Assembly: GCF_008364845.1 (NCBI RefSeq)
Contig: NZ_VTTP01000002.1
Span: 1 to 64,000, forward strand
DNA: 64,000 nt
Direction of reading: 5' to 3'
DNA from: Actinotalea subterranea
GTDB taxonomy: Bacteria; Actinomycetota; Actinomycetes; Actinomycetales; Cellulomonadaceae
Shown: piece by piece, positions 51,507-63,116 of the stretch
How the letters are laid out: each line of letters begins with the position of its first letter
Position numbering within the stretch: position 1 is the stretch's first letter
Translations under genes and position numbers: made by a program
Notes under the pieces: model-generated
Database searches by the model: none
Told to the model about the DNA's origin: nothing
The model's input: the letters and a program-made list of their open reading frames with translations, nothing else

Positions 51507-53264
51507 ATGAGCGCGCCGGCGCCGGGGGCGGCGAGGACTCCGGGGACCGCCGTCCGCGTGCGGGGCTCGCGCCGTGAGCGCGTGCGCCGGACGTTCCTCG
51601 TGACCCGCCTGCGCACGGTCCACGCGGTCTGGCGCGTGTGGCACCGGTGGCGCTCCTCGTTGCAGGTCCGTGTCATCACCTCGACGCTCGTCGGCGGGAT
51701 CGTCGCGGTCGGGCTCCTGGGCGGCTACCTGTCGAACCAGATCAGCGACGGCCTCTTCGAGCAGCGCCGCGACCAGGTGCTCGAGGAGGCCGCGCGCTCG
51801 ACCCAGCAGGCCCAGGCGAGCTTCGACAGCTCGCTCGTCGCGACGGGCCCGCAGGTGCAGGGGCTGTTCAACCAGCTCGTGCAGGCGCTCCAGACGGGCG
51901 GGACGAGCGAGGAGGTCGCGCTGCGCCGGTCACCCGCCGACGTGCTGCCCGTGATCGTGAACGACGTGTCCTCGCGGTCGGACCCGTACCTGAGCGACCT
52001 GGTGACACCCGAGCTGCGCGCAGCCGTCCGGGCCGAGGACCTGCAGCGCTGGATGTCCGTCGCCGTGCCGTCGGACGACGGCGGCGTCGTGCCCGGCATC
52101 GTCATCGGGTCCACCGTCGCCGTGCCCGTCGTCGGCGAGTACGAGCTCTACTACCTCTACAGCCTCGAGTCGGAGCAGCAGACGCTCGAGTTCATCCAGC
52201 GCGTCCTGCTCGTGGCGGGGCTCGGGCTGATCGCCCTGCTCGGCGGCATGACCTGGCTCGTGACCCGCCAGGCCGTGCAGCCCGTGCGCAACGCCGCCCG
52301 TGTCGCCGAGCGCCTCGCGGACGGCCACCTCGCCGAGCGCATGACGGTCAAGGGCGTCGACGAGATGGCGACGCTCGCGAGGTCGTTCAACGAGATGGCG
52401 GAGAGCCTCCAGGACCAGATCCGCCGGATGGAGGAGCTCTCGCACCTCCAGCGTCGCTTCGTCTCCGACGTCTCCCACGAGCTCCGGACACCCCTGACGA
52501 CCGTGCGCATGGCCGCCGAGGTCATCCACGCGGCCCGCGGCGACCTCGACCCCGCGGCCGCGCGCTCCGCCGAGCTCCTGACGACCCAGCTCGACCGCTT
52601 CGAGGACCTGCTGGCCGACCTCCTGGAGATCAGCCGGTTCGACGCCGGGGCCGCGATGCTCGACGCCGAGGGACGCGACGTCCGGGACGTCGTGACGGGT
52701 GCGGTCGAGCAGGCGGCGCCCCTGGCCGAGCGGCGCGGCGTCTGGCTGAGCGTGGACCTGCCGGAGAAGGCGGTCATCGCCGACGTCGACCCGCGGCGCG
52801 TGGAGCGCGTGCTGCGCAACCTCCTCGTCAACGCCGTCGAGCACGCCGAGGGACGACCTGTGGAGGTACGGCTCGCCGCCGACGCGCACGCGCTCGCGGT
52901 CACCGTGCGGGACCACGGCGTCGGCATGACCGAGGAGGAGGCCGAGCACGTGTTCGACCGCTTCTGGCGTGCCGACCCCGCACGGGCGCGGACCACGGGC
53001 GGGACCGGGCTCGGCCTCGCGATCTCCATCGAGGACGCGCACCTGCACGGGGGCTGGCTCGAGGCGTGGGGCCAACCTGCCCACGGCGCATGCTTCCGCC
53101 TGACCCTGCCGCGCCGCGCCGGCATCGTGCTCACGAGCTCCCCGCTGCCGCTCGCACCCGAGGCGACGGCCCCCGAGCCCGCGGTCTCCTACGCCTCGAG
53201 CGTGGGACGTCCCGGGCTCGACCCGGCCGCCGTCCCCGACCTGGACTCGCTGGAGGCCCGATGA
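51507..53264 (+). CDS. mtrB: sensor histidine kinase MtrB
   Basis: A 585-residue kinase. A basic cytoplasmic N-terminus is followed by TM1 (about 54-75), an extracellular sensor of about 155 residues, TM2 (232-253), HAMP (254-306), the H-box VSDVSHELRTPL with H324, and the ATPase domain with an N-box (RNLLVNAVEHAE) and G1/G2 boxes (DHGVGM, GTGLGLAI). It phosphorylates MtrA. ATG 51507 was chosen over in-frame codons further left that overlap mtrA. Its stop overlaps the lpqB ATG (ATGA). Confidence 0.95.
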   Translation: MSAPAPGAARTPGTAVRVRGSRRERVRRTFLVTRLRTVHAVWRVWHRWRSSLQVRVITSTLVGGIVAVGLLGGYLSNQISDGLFEQRRDQVLEEAARSTQQAQASFDSSLVATGPQVQGLFNQLVQALQTGGTSEEVALRRSPADVLPVIVNDVSSRSDPYLSDLVTPELRAAVRAEDLQRWMSVAVPSDDGGVVPGIVIGSTVAVPVVGEYELYYLYSLESEQQTLEFIQRVLLVAGLGLIALLGGMTWLVTRQAVQPVRNAARVAERLADGHLAERMTVKGVDEMATLARSFNEMAESLQDQIRRMEELSHLQRRFVSDVSHELRTPLTTVRMAAEVIHAARGDLDPAAARSAELLTTQLDRFEDLLADLLEISRFDAGAAMLDAEGRDVRDVVTGAVEQAAPLAERRGVWLSVDLPEKAVIADVDPRRVERVLRNLLVNAVEHAEGRPVEVRLAADAHALAVTVRDHGVGMTEEEAEHVFDRFWRADPARARTTGGTGLGLAISIEDAHLHGGWLEAWGQPAHGACFRLTLPRRAGIVLTSSPLPLAPEATAPEPAVSYASSVGRPGLDPAAVPDLDSLEAR

Positions 53265-55018
53265 GACCCGCGACGCGCCACGGCGCCGCCGAGCGCGCGC
53301 GGGCCCGGTCCCGGCGCCGCGCCACCCGGGTGGGCGCCCTGCTGCTCGCCGTGGCCGCGGGCCTCGCCGGCTGCGTCGGGATCCCGACCTCCGGTCCGAT
53401 CGGGACCGGCGACGCACCCGTGGACGAGCCGGGCCGGCCCGTGCCGCTGGCCGACGACCCGGTCCTGGACGCCGAGCCGCAGGCCATCGTCTCGGGCTTC
53501 CTCAACGCGGGCTCGGCGGGCCTCGCCGACGACTTCGCGACGGCACGCAAGTACCTGACCTTCGGGGCCTCGGACAGCTGGGACCCCCGCGCCCGTGTCC
53601 TGGTGTACCCCGAGCAGAGCCGTGGGCCGCAGCTCGAGGAGCGCGACGACGGGTCGATCCTCGTCACCGTCCCCGTGCAGTCCGTCGTCGACTCCGCAGG
53701 CCGGTACGCCGAGGCGGTGCCCGGGGCGCGCCCCGAGGAGATCGTCTTCGAGCTCATGGTCGACGGTGCCGGGCAGTGGCGGATCTCCGGCCTCGACGAC
53801 GGCGTGGTCATGAACGCCTCGAACTTCGACAGCCTCTACCGTCGCGCACCCGTGTACTTCGCGAGCAAGGACGGCACGCACCTGGTCCCCGACCTCAGGT
53901 GGTTCGCGACCACCAAGACGGCGACGCTCGCGGCCGCCGCGCTGCTCGAGGGGCCGTCGCCGTGGCTGCGTGACGCCGTGACGAGCGGCGCCCCCGAGGG
54001 CGTCCGGCTCTCGACGGACGCCGTGCCGGTCTCGGAGACGGGTGTCGCGCTCGTCGACCTCGCGGCGGACGCCGCGCTCGCGGACCAGGGGAGCCGCAAC
54101 CTGCTGCAGGCCCAGCTCGAGGCGACGCTCGAGGGGCTGCCCGGCACCGCGATCAGCGCGGTCGAGGTCACCGTCGGCGGGGTTCCCTGGGAGGCGACGC
54201 AGGTCCCCGAGCTCCTCCTGGACGTCGTCCCGGCGAGCGGCCCGTACGTGCTGCAGGACGAGCGGCTCGCGGTCGTCGTGGAGGGTGAGGTCGTGCCGGT
54301 CGAGGACGCGTGGCCGCTCACGGGGCTGTCGCCGAGCAGCCCGGCCGTCAGCCCCGACGAGTCCCTGCGCGTCGTCCTCGCTGGTCTCAGCCGGCTCCTC
54401 CTGCTGCCGGCGTCGGCGGAGCCCGTGACCCTCCTGACCGGGACCCGTCTGGTGCCGCCGTCGATCGACCGGTTCGGCTGGGTGTGGACCGGCGAGACGA
54501 TCTCGCACGGCACCCTGACGGCAGTCGCCGCCGACAGGGAGGTCCTGACCGTCGCCGCGGACTGGCTCGAGGGGCGCGCCGTGCGGTCGGTGCGCGTCTC
54601 GCGCGACGGGACGCGCGTCGCCGTCGTGTCGGCCGGTGCCTCGCCCGAGGACGTCGTGATCGACGTCGCCGGTGTCGTGCGCGACGAGGAGGGCAGGCCG
54701 CAGTCCTTGGGTGGCACGGAGGAGCCGCTGCGGGTCGGTGCCGCGCTGACCGACGCGACGGAGCTCGCATGGGTCGACGAGGTGACCCTCGCGGTGCTCG
54801 GCACGAGCGGGGGGATGAGCAACCCGACCATGCACCTCGTGCCCGTCGGGGGCCCCACCCGGGCCCTGGCGACCGTCGAGGGGACGGTCGGCATCGCGGC
54901 CGGCCGCGGCGAGCGCGCGCTCTACCTCGTCGACGCCGAGCACGCGCTCCTCTCGAAGCAGGGGACGAGCTGGAAGACCGTCGCGACCGACGTGCGGGAC
55001 CCGGTCTTCCCGGGCTGA
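53261..55018 (+). CDS. lpqB: lipoprotein LpqB
   Basis: A 585-residue lipoprotein that works with MtrB. The signal peptide ends in the lipobox LAGC (C38), followed by VGIPTSGPIG. A GerMN-like region and a C-terminal beta-propeller part with VSRDGTRVAVVS follow. In mycobacteria LpqB binds MtrB's sensor and affects its activity. The length is normal for the family (about 580). Translation is coupled to mtrB by ATGA; the ComF gene follows after 69 bases. Confidence 0.93.
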   Translation: MRPATRHGAAERARARSRRRATRVGALLLAVAAGLAGCVGIPTSGPIGTGDAPVDEPGRPVPLADDPVLDAEPQAIVSGFLNAGSAGLADDFATARKYLTFGASDSWDPRARVLVYPEQSRGPQLEERDDGSILVTVPVQSVVDSAGRYAEAVPGARPEEIVFELMVDGAGQWRISGLDDGVVMNASNFDSLYRRAPVYFASKDGTHLVPDLRWFATTKTATLAAAALLEGPSPWLRDAVTSGAPEGVRLSTDAVPVSETGVALVDLAADAALADQGSRNLLQAQLEATLEGLPGTAISAVEVTVGGVPWEATQVPELLLDVVPASGPYVLQDERLAVVVEGEVVPVEDAWPLTGLSPSSPAVSPDESLRVVLAGLSRLLLLPASAEPVTLLTGTRLVPPSIDRFGWVWTGETISHGTLTAVAADREVLTVAADWLEGRAVRSVRVSRDGTRVAVVSAGASPEDVVIDVAGVVRDEEGRPQSLGGTEEPLRVGAALTDATELAWVDEVTLAVLGTSGGMSNPTMHLVPVGGPTRALATVEGTVGIAAGRGERALYLVDAEHALLSKQGTSWKTVATDVRDPVFPG

Positions 55019-55087
55019 CGCCCGACCTGTCGCCGTCGGGGCTGTGGACCGCGGCTCCGGCGCGCCGCGCGCGGGCATGCTCGGCGC

Positions 55088-55900
55088 ATGCGTGACGACC
55101 ACGGGCAGCCCGACGCACGCGGGGTCGTCGGCGTCGGGGGCCACGGGCGCCTCGGGCACCTCGGGGGTCGCCTGCGCGACGTCGGGCGGCTCGTGCTGCC
55201 CGTCGAGTGCCCCGGCTGCGGCCTGTGGGACGTGGTGCTGTGCGCCGCGTGCGCGGGCGTCCTCGACGCCCCGGTCGACCGCTTCGAGCAGCACGTGCCC
55301 AGGCTCGACCGCATGGACGGGACGGCCCCCCTGCCCGTGTGGGCGGTGGCGCCGTACACGGGGCCGGTGCGTGGCGTGGTCGTCGCCTGGAAGGACCGCG
55401 GGAGGGCCGACCTCGGCCGGCACCTCCTGCGCACGGCGGCCCGGATGGGCGCGGAGGTCGCGCCCGACGTGCGCGCGGCGCTCGGGACGCAGACCCTGCA
55501 CGTCGTCCCCGTCCCGTCCGCCCCGGGCGCCCGCCGACGCAGGGGCGCCGACCTCGTGCGCGGGCTCGCAGGCGCCGTGGCCGACGGGCTCGCGTCGCAG
55601 GGCGTCTCCGCGCGGCTCGCGCCCGTCCTGGTCCAGCGGCGCGGCGGACGGGACCAGGTCGGGCTCGGTGCGCGCGCCCGCGGCCGCAACACGACGGACC
55701 GCATCCGGCTTCGGACAGGACCCGTGCGCCGCCCCGCGCCGGCCGGGCGATGGCACCTGCTCGTCGACGACGTGGTGACGACGGGGTCGACGCTCGCAGC
55801 CGCCGGGGAGGTCCTGTCCAGGAACGGGGGGTTCGTCCTGGCCGCGGTCGTGCTCGCGGCAACTCCACCCCCTGCACGCCCGCCCGTCGGCTTCTCGTAG
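55088..55900 (+). CDS. ComF family phosphoribosyltransferase-fold protein
   Basis: A 270-residue protein of the ComF family. A zinc-finger-like N-terminus has CPGCGLWDVVLCAAC, then KDRGRADLG, and the PRPP-binding motif LLVDDVVTTGSTL near residue 225. Family members relate to competence proteins and to PRT-fold enzymes of unknown substrate. It lies between lpqB and hpf, as in mycobacteria (Rv3242c). The N-terminus is Gly-rich and less certain; GTG 55045 is a possible alternative start. Confidence 0.87.
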   Translation: MRDDHGQPDARGVVGVGGHGRLGHLGGRLRDVGRLVLPVECPGCGLWDVVLCAACAGVLDAPVDRFEQHVPRLDRMDGTAPLPVWAVAPYTGPVRGVVVAWKDRGRADLGRHLLRTAARMGAEVAPDVRAALGTQTLHVVPVPSAPGARRRRGADLVRGLAGAVADGLASQGVSARLAPVLVQRRGGRDQVGLGARARGRNTTDRIRLRTGPVRRPAPAGRWHLLVDDVVTTGSTLAAAGEVLSRNGGFVLAAVVLAATPPPARPPVGFS

Positions 55901-56103
55901 CAGCGTCCGGGGACTAACGTCAGTGCATGGAGCGGTACCCGGGAGGCACAGGAGGCGGGCCGCGAGGCCGCCGGACCACCGCGGGCCGCTCCCCGCATGA
56001 CTCCTCGCGGAGGAGGTGGTGCGCGCCGTCCGCCCCATGAGGGTGTTCCCCGCAGTCCACCGGGCGGCGGCAAGGCCCGCCGCCCCACCCCAGGAGGTCA
56101 GCC

Positions 56104-56724
56104 ATGGAGATCGTCGTCGTCGGTCGTCACACGGACGTGCCCGACCGGTTCCGCCGCCACGTCGAGGACAAGCTCGCCAAGATCGGGCAGCTCGCTCCGC
56201 GCGCGCAGCGGGTCGACGTGGAGGTCACCCACGAGAAGAACCCGCGGCAGTCAGGCGTCTGCGAGCGGGTCGAGCTGACCGTGCGGGGCAAGGGCCCCGT
56301 GGTCCGCGCCGAGGCGAGCGCGGACGAGCCGTACGCCGCCCTGGACGCGGCGACCACCAAGCTCCTCGAGAGGCTCAGGCGCGCCCGGGACCGGCGTAAG
56401 GACCACCACAAGGACACCCCGCTGGCCCCCGTCGACGTGCGGCCGCCCGCGGTCGAGGCGCCGCCCGAGCCGCCTCCGGCACCGGGTGACGCCGTCGAGT
56501 CGTCATGGGGCGACTCGCCCGTGGTGATCCGCGAGAAGCTGCACCGCGCGCAGCCCATGACGCTCGACGACGCGCTGTACGAGATGGAGATGGTCGGCCA
56601 CGACTTCTTCCTCTTCATCGACGCCGAGACCGCCCTGCCGTCGGTGGCCTACCGCCGCCGCGGGTGGAGCTACGGCGTGATCCGGCTCGACGCACCGGTC
56701 GCGGCGAGCGCCCAGGCCGTGTGA
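56104..56724 (+). CDS. hpf: ribosome hibernation-promoting factor, long form
   Basis: A 206-residue long-form HPF. The N-terminal beta-alpha domain (1-100) begins MEIVVVGRHTDVPDRFRRHVEDKLAKI and binds the 30S decoding centre; after a Pro-rich linker the C-terminal domain (about 138-206: SPVVIREKLHRAQPMTLDDALYEMEMVGHDFFLF) dimerises to form 100S ribosomes. An AGGAGG six bases before the ATG is one of the strongest ribosome sites in the window. The 203-base leader has a possible TAACGT -10 box at 55914. A perfect hairpin follows the gene. Confidence 0.95.
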   Translation: MEIVVVGRHTDVPDRFRRHVEDKLAKIGQLAPRAQRVDVEVTHEKNPRQSGVCERVELTVRGKGPVVRAEASADEPYAALDAATTKLLERLRRARDRRKDHHKDTPLAPVDVRPPAVEAPPEPPPAPGDAVESSWGDSPVVIREKLHRAQPMTLDDALYEMEMVGHDFFLFIDAETALPSVAYRRRGWSYGVIRLDAPVAASAQAV

Positions 56725-56740
56725 CCCCGCCCTGACCCTG

Positions 56741-56774
56741 ACGGGCTCCCCGCACCAGCGTGCGGGGAGCCCGT
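56741..56774 (+). terminator. 15-bp perfect hairpin after hpf
   Basis: ACGGGCTCCCCGCAC (56741-56755), a CAGC loop and the exact complement (56760-56774) start 16 bases after the hpf stop. No T run follows, as is common in high-GC actinobacteria. It probably ends the mtrA-hpf transcripts. Confidence 0.75.
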
Positions 56775-56914
56775 CGCACGTCCGGGCCGTGAGGTGCGCG
56801 GCGGGGCGCGTGCGCGCGCGCTCCGGCGGGGGCACGTCCGTGCCCGTCCGGCCCGGCCGTGCACGGCCGGGCCGTCGCTCTGGCCGCCGGCGGGCCCGTG
56901 TCGGTGCCCCGCGT

Positions 56915-56920
56915 CAGGAT
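56915..56920 (+). promoter_or_regulatory. -10 box for the YcaQ-like gene (leaderless)
   Basis: CAGGAT ends six bases before GTG 56927, and no Shine-Dalgarno sequence is present. Confidence 0.4.
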
Positions 56921-56926
56921 GGCCTC

Positions 56927-58204
56927 GTGACGTCGACACCCCGCCCCGCCTCCGTGCTCGAGGCGCCACCCCGCGCTGCCGAGCTCTCCCTGAGCCAGGC
57001 ACGTCGCGTCGCCCTGCGCGCGCAGGGCCTCGACCGGCCGCGGCGGGCGGGAGGCCAGGCGACCATGCGGCACCTGCAGCAGGTCGTCGACCGGCTGGGC
57101 CTCCTGCAGATCGACTCGGTCAACGTCCTGGCGCGGGCGCACCTGATGCCGGCGTTCTCCCGCATCGGTCCGTACGACACCGCGCTGCTCGACCGCGCCG
57201 CGGGGCGCTCGCCACGGCGGCTCGTCGAGTGCTGGGCCCATGAGGCGTCGTTCGTCCCTCCTGCCACGTACCGCCTGCAGGGCTGGCGGCAGCGCGCCTA
57301 CCGCGAGCAGGCCTGGGGGACCATCCGCGACGTGCCCCTGCAGCACTCCGACGTCCTGGACGAGATCCGCGCGATCGTGGCGGACCGCGGCCCCGTCACG
57401 GCACGTGAGGTGCACGCGTTGTACGAGAGCGAGCACCCGCGGGTGCGCACCGGCTGGGGCTGGAACTGGACGGTCGCCAAGCGCGTGCTCGAGTTCCTGT
57501 TCTTCACGGGTGAGGTCACGGCCGCGTACCGCAACGCCGCGTTCGAGCGGTGCTACGACCTCACGGCGCGCGTGCTGCCGGCCGAGGTCCTCGCGATGCC
57601 CGAGCCGGCGGAGGCCGACGCCGTGCGTGCGCTTGTGGAGATCGCCGCTCGTGCGCACGGCATCGGCACGGCCGCCTGCTTCGGCGACTACTTCCGGATC
57701 AGGGGTGGGGGCCGCGTCGCCCGCGCCGTCGACGAGCTGGTCGAGGAGGGCGCCCTGCTGCCCGTGCGCGTGCGCGGCTGGGAGCGGACGACCTACCTGC
57801 ACCGCGACGCGACTCTTCCGCGCCGCGCCTCGGGTCGCGCCCTGCTGAGCCCGTTCGACCCGCTGGTCTTCGAGCGGCGGCGCCTCGAGGAGCTCTTCGG
57901 CACGCGGTACCGCATCGAGATCTACGTCCCCGCCGCACAGCGCGTGCACGGCTACTACGTGCTCCCGTTCCTCCTGGGCGAGGTCGTCGCGGCCCGGGTG
58001 GACCTCAAGGCGGACCGCAGGGCAGGTGAGCTCCTCGTCCAGTCCGCGCATCTCGAGCCCCACGCGCCGGCCGCCACAGCGGCCGAGCTCACGGCGGAGC
58101 TCCGTGAGCTGGCGGGCTGGCTCGGCCTCGAGCACGTCGTGGTCCCCGACGGCGCCGGCGGCGACCTCGCCCCGGCCCTCCCGCCGCGCGTCGCCGCGTC
58201 CTAG
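56927..58204 (+). CDS. winged helix DNA-binding protein, YcaQ-like
   Basis: A 425-residue protein of the YcaQ (DUF1006) family of winged-helix DNA glycosylases that act on interstrand crosslinks. It has SLSQARRVALRAQGL, LGLLQIDSVNVLARAHLMPAFSR, then ECWAHEASFVP, and a late GRALLSPFDPLVFERRRLEELFG, all family hallmarks. The active QxQ-like residues cannot be placed with confidence. GTG 56927 is set by a -10 box. It is an independent unit downstream of the hpf terminator. Confidence 0.85.
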   Translation: MTSTPRPASVLEAPPRAAELSLSQARRVALRAQGLDRPRRAGGQATMRHLQQVVDRLGLLQIDSVNVLARAHLMPAFSRIGPYDTALLDRAAGRSPRRLVECWAHEASFVPPATYRLQGWRQRAYREQAWGTIRDVPLQHSDVLDEIRAIVADRGPVTAREVHALYESEHPRVRTGWGWNWTVAKRVLEFLFFTGEVTAAYRNAAFERCYDLTARVLPAEVLAMPEPAEADAVRALVEIAARAHGIGTAACFGDYFRIRGGGRVARAVDELVEEGALLPVRVRGWERTTYLHRDATLPRRASGRALLSPFDPLVFERRRLEELFGTRYRIEIYVPAAQRVHGYYVLPFLLGEVVAARVDLKADRRAGELLVQSAHLEPHAPAATAAELTAELRELAGWLGLEHVVVPDGAGGDLAPALPPRVAAS

Positions 58205-58207
58205 GAT
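58202..58207 (+). promoter_or_regulatory. -10 box upstream of the EamA gene
   Basis: TAGGAT overlaps the stop codon of the YcaQ-like gene and ends seven bases before a GTG at 58215 that opens a 12-codon reading frame. It would start the mRNA of the EamA transporter with a leader of about 137 bases. Confidence 0.5.
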
Positions 58208-58214
58208 CACCCTC

Positions 58215-58253
58215 GTGCTCCGACTCACGACGACCCCGCCGCCGCACCGGTAG
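58215..58253 (+). CDS. candidate leaderless leader peptide (12 aa) upstream of EamA gene
   Basis: GTG followed by Leu-Arg-Leu-Thr-Thr-Thr-Pro-Pro-Pro-His-Arg and TAG. Its start stands seven bases after the TAGGAT -10 box, the same geometry as the other leaderless starts here. The three Thr and three Pro in a row are unusual for so short a frame. Downstream, before the transporter start, two short inverted repeats are seen: GCGGG/CCCGC (58253-58267) and CCACCG/CGGTGG (58278-58292). This resembles an attenuator-type leader, but it could also be chance. Confidence 0.4.
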   Translation: MLRLTTTPPPHR

Positions 58254-58351
58254 CGGGGCCGGCCCGCGCGCTGACGTCCACCGTCGCGGTGGCCGCCTCG
58301 GCGCGCCCTGCGGTGCCCCTCGTCCCCCCTCCCACGGACTCTGGAGCACCC

Positions 58352-59317
58352 ATGGACACCTTCGACACCGGCCACCACGCGCGAGCCCTCCTCTCGGCCC
58401 GCACCCATCCGCGGGCCGAGCCCCGTGATTTCCTGCTCGTCGTCCTCGGCGCCGTGCTCTGGGGCACCGGCGGCCTCGCCGGAGCCGCACTCGCGACCGA
58501 CGCCGACCTCGGCATGCTCACGGTCGCCGCCTACCGGCTCCTCGTCGGCGGCGGCCTGCTCCTCGTGGTGCTCGCGGCCGTCGGGCGCCTGCACCTGAGG
58601 CCCTCGCGCGCCGTCGGGCGCCGCATCGTCGTCACGGGCGTCCTCGCGGCGCTGTACCAGGGCTGCTACTTCGTCGCCGTGGCCTGGACGTCCGTGAGCG
58701 TCGCGACCGTCGTGGCCCTCGGCGCCGCCCCCGTCCTCGTCGCGGCCGCGACGGCCGTCACCTCGCGCCGGCGCCCTTCCGCGCGCACCGTCGTCGCGCT
58801 CGCGTCCGCGACGACCGGGCTGCTGCTGCTCGTGGGTCTGTCCTCGGGCGGCGGCGCGCGTCCGGTCGCAGGTGCGCTGCTCGCGCTCGGGTCGGCCGCC
58901 GGATTCGCGACCATGACGATGGTCAACCGGGCGCCCGTGGAAGGGCTCGGCCCGCTGGCCCTCACGGCGACGTCCTTCACCGTCGGCGCCGTGCTCCTGG
59001 TCCCCGTCGTCGCCGTCGCCGGCGGGTGGGGCGCGCCCGTCACGGCCGGCGGGTGGGTCCTCGTGCTCTACCTCGGGGTGGGCCCGACCGCGGCCGCCTA
59101 CGCCGCCTACTTCAGCGGCCTGCGGACGGTCCCCGCGACCACGGCCTCGCTCGTGGCGCTCCTCGAGCCCTTGACCGCGGCGCTCGGGGCCTTCGTCCTG
59201 CGGGACGAGCGGGTGGGCGTGTCCGGCCTGGTCGGCGCGGCGCTCCTGGTCGTCGCCGTGGTCGTGCTTCGCCCGCGGGCCGTCGCCTCGCCTACGATGG
59301 ATCTCGGTCTGCGCTGA
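58352..59317 (+). CDS. EamA/DMT family transporter
   Basis: A 321-residue protein with ten transmembrane helices in two EamA repeats: LLVVLGAVLWGTGGLAGAAL starts the first and GALLALGSAAGFATMTMVN the second. The C-terminal half carries AAYAAYFSGLRTVPATTASLVALLEPLTAALGAFVL, the typical EamA conserved end. Members export amino acids or other small metabolites (RhtA-like), but the substrate is not visible. ATG 58352 has GGAG six bases upstream. A candidate leader peptide precedes it. Confidence 0.9.
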   Translation: MDTFDTGHHARALLSARTHPRAEPRDFLLVVLGAVLWGTGGLAGAALATDADLGMLTVAAYRLLVGGGLLLVVLAAVGRLHLRPSRAVGRRIVVTGVLAALYQGCYFVAVAWTSVSVATVVALGAAPVLVAAATAVTSRRRPSARTVVALASATTGLLLLVGLSSGGGARPVAGALLALGSAAGFATMTMVNRAPVEGLGPLALTATSFTVGAVLLVPVVAVAGGWGAPVTAGGWVLVLYLGVGPTAAAYAAYFSGLRTVPATTASLVALLEPLTAALGAFVLRDERVGVSGLVGAALLVVAVVVLRPRAVASPTMDLGLR

Positions 59318-59398
59318 GCCCTCGTTCCCACGGACACGGGGACGGCGCGGGCGACCCGCCGCCGTCCGGCGCGGGAAGCTGACGAGTCTGGAGCAAGC

Positions 59399-62332
<2,934 letters not shown>

Positions 62333-62350
62333 CCGCACCAGGCCCTGCAC

Positions 62351-62391
62351 GCGGAAGGCGTCGACCCCGTTCGGGGGTCGACGCCTTCCGC
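62351..62391 (+). terminator. 18-bp perfect hairpin between convergent secA and Rv3235-like gene
   Basis: GCGGAAGGCGTCGACCCC (62351-62368), a five-base GTTCG loop and the exact complement (62374-62391) start 18 bases after the secA stop. It is symmetric, so it can serve both the rightward secA and the leftward gene ending at 62439. Confidence 0.85.
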
Positions 62392-62438
62392 GTCTCGCGT
62401 GCCGAGTGCTGGGTCCGCCGTACCCGGGCGCCGTCGCG

Positions 62439-63074
62439 TCAGCCGATCTGCATCACGGTCACGCGCCAGCGCCCCCGATGCGTCTCCAGACGGATCGCGG
62501 CGGCACGGACGCGGTCACCGTCGTGGATCACCACGCTCGCCTCGACGGTGTCCGGCCCGATGCGTGAGACCACGGTGCTGCGGACGGTGGCCTGGCCGGC
62601 GCGAACGGGTCGGCCGCGTACCGCGCCGGCGCGCGGACCGGCGACCTCAGCGGGCGCGACCGGCCTGGCCCTGCGCGCTGCCGCCGCCGCGGATGCGCGC
62701 TCGGTCGCTGCCGTCGAGCACGCGCGCGTGAGGTCGTCGTAGACCTCTGAGGTGACCCAGCGCGTGAGCTGGGCGAGCGGACGACGGCCCGCGACCGCCT
62801 CGATCGCCGCGAGCACGACGGCGCCGCACAGGGGAGCGGGGTCGGGTGGGCTGGCGGGGGTCACCGTGGCGGCCACGGAGGCGATCGGCCATGAGGCCTC
62901 CGTGACGGGCGACAGCACCGAACGTCGCAGGGGCCCGGCGAGGTGGCTCGCGGTCCGCGCGGTGCGCACGGACTCGGGCTCCGCGCGGGGCGGGAGAAGG
63001 AGTCGCGGGCGGGGCGTGGTGCGGTGGGCGAGGGTGCGGTGCGCAGAGGCGGGGGAGACGGTCAGGGCGGTCAC
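62439..63074 (-). CDS. Rv3235 family protein
   Basis: A 211-residue protein of the Rv3235 family, which lies beside secA in many actinobacteria. The N-terminal half is basic and Pro-rich; the conserved C-terminal half has AVVLAAIEAVAGRRPLAQLTRWVTSEVYDDL and ends VIHDGDRVRAAAIRLETHRGRWRVTVMQIG. Function is unknown. GTG 63074 has GAGGAG six bases upstream. The upstream LysM gene ends 42 bases before it, so both may be in one operon. Confidence 0.85.
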   Translation of the reverse strand: MTALTVSPASAHRTLAHRTTPRPRLLLPPRAEPESVRTARTASHLAGPLRRSVLSPVTEASWPIASVAATVTPASPPDPAPLCGAVVLAAIEAVAGRRPLAQLTRWVTSEVYDDLTRACSTAATERASAAAAARRARPVAPAEVAGPRAGAVRGRPVRAGQATVRSTVVSRIGPDTVEASVVIHDGDRVRAAAIRLETHRGRWRVTVMQIG

Positions 63075-63116
63075 AGGTGCTCCTCGGTGGCGTGGGCGGG
63101 TGGCGGTGTCCGGGGC

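Noticed and set aside
56725-56926. A small gene in the gap after hpf
   Set aside because: The gap is filled by a 15-bp perfect hairpin and the promoter of the next gene; no frame has a ribosome site or recognisable product.
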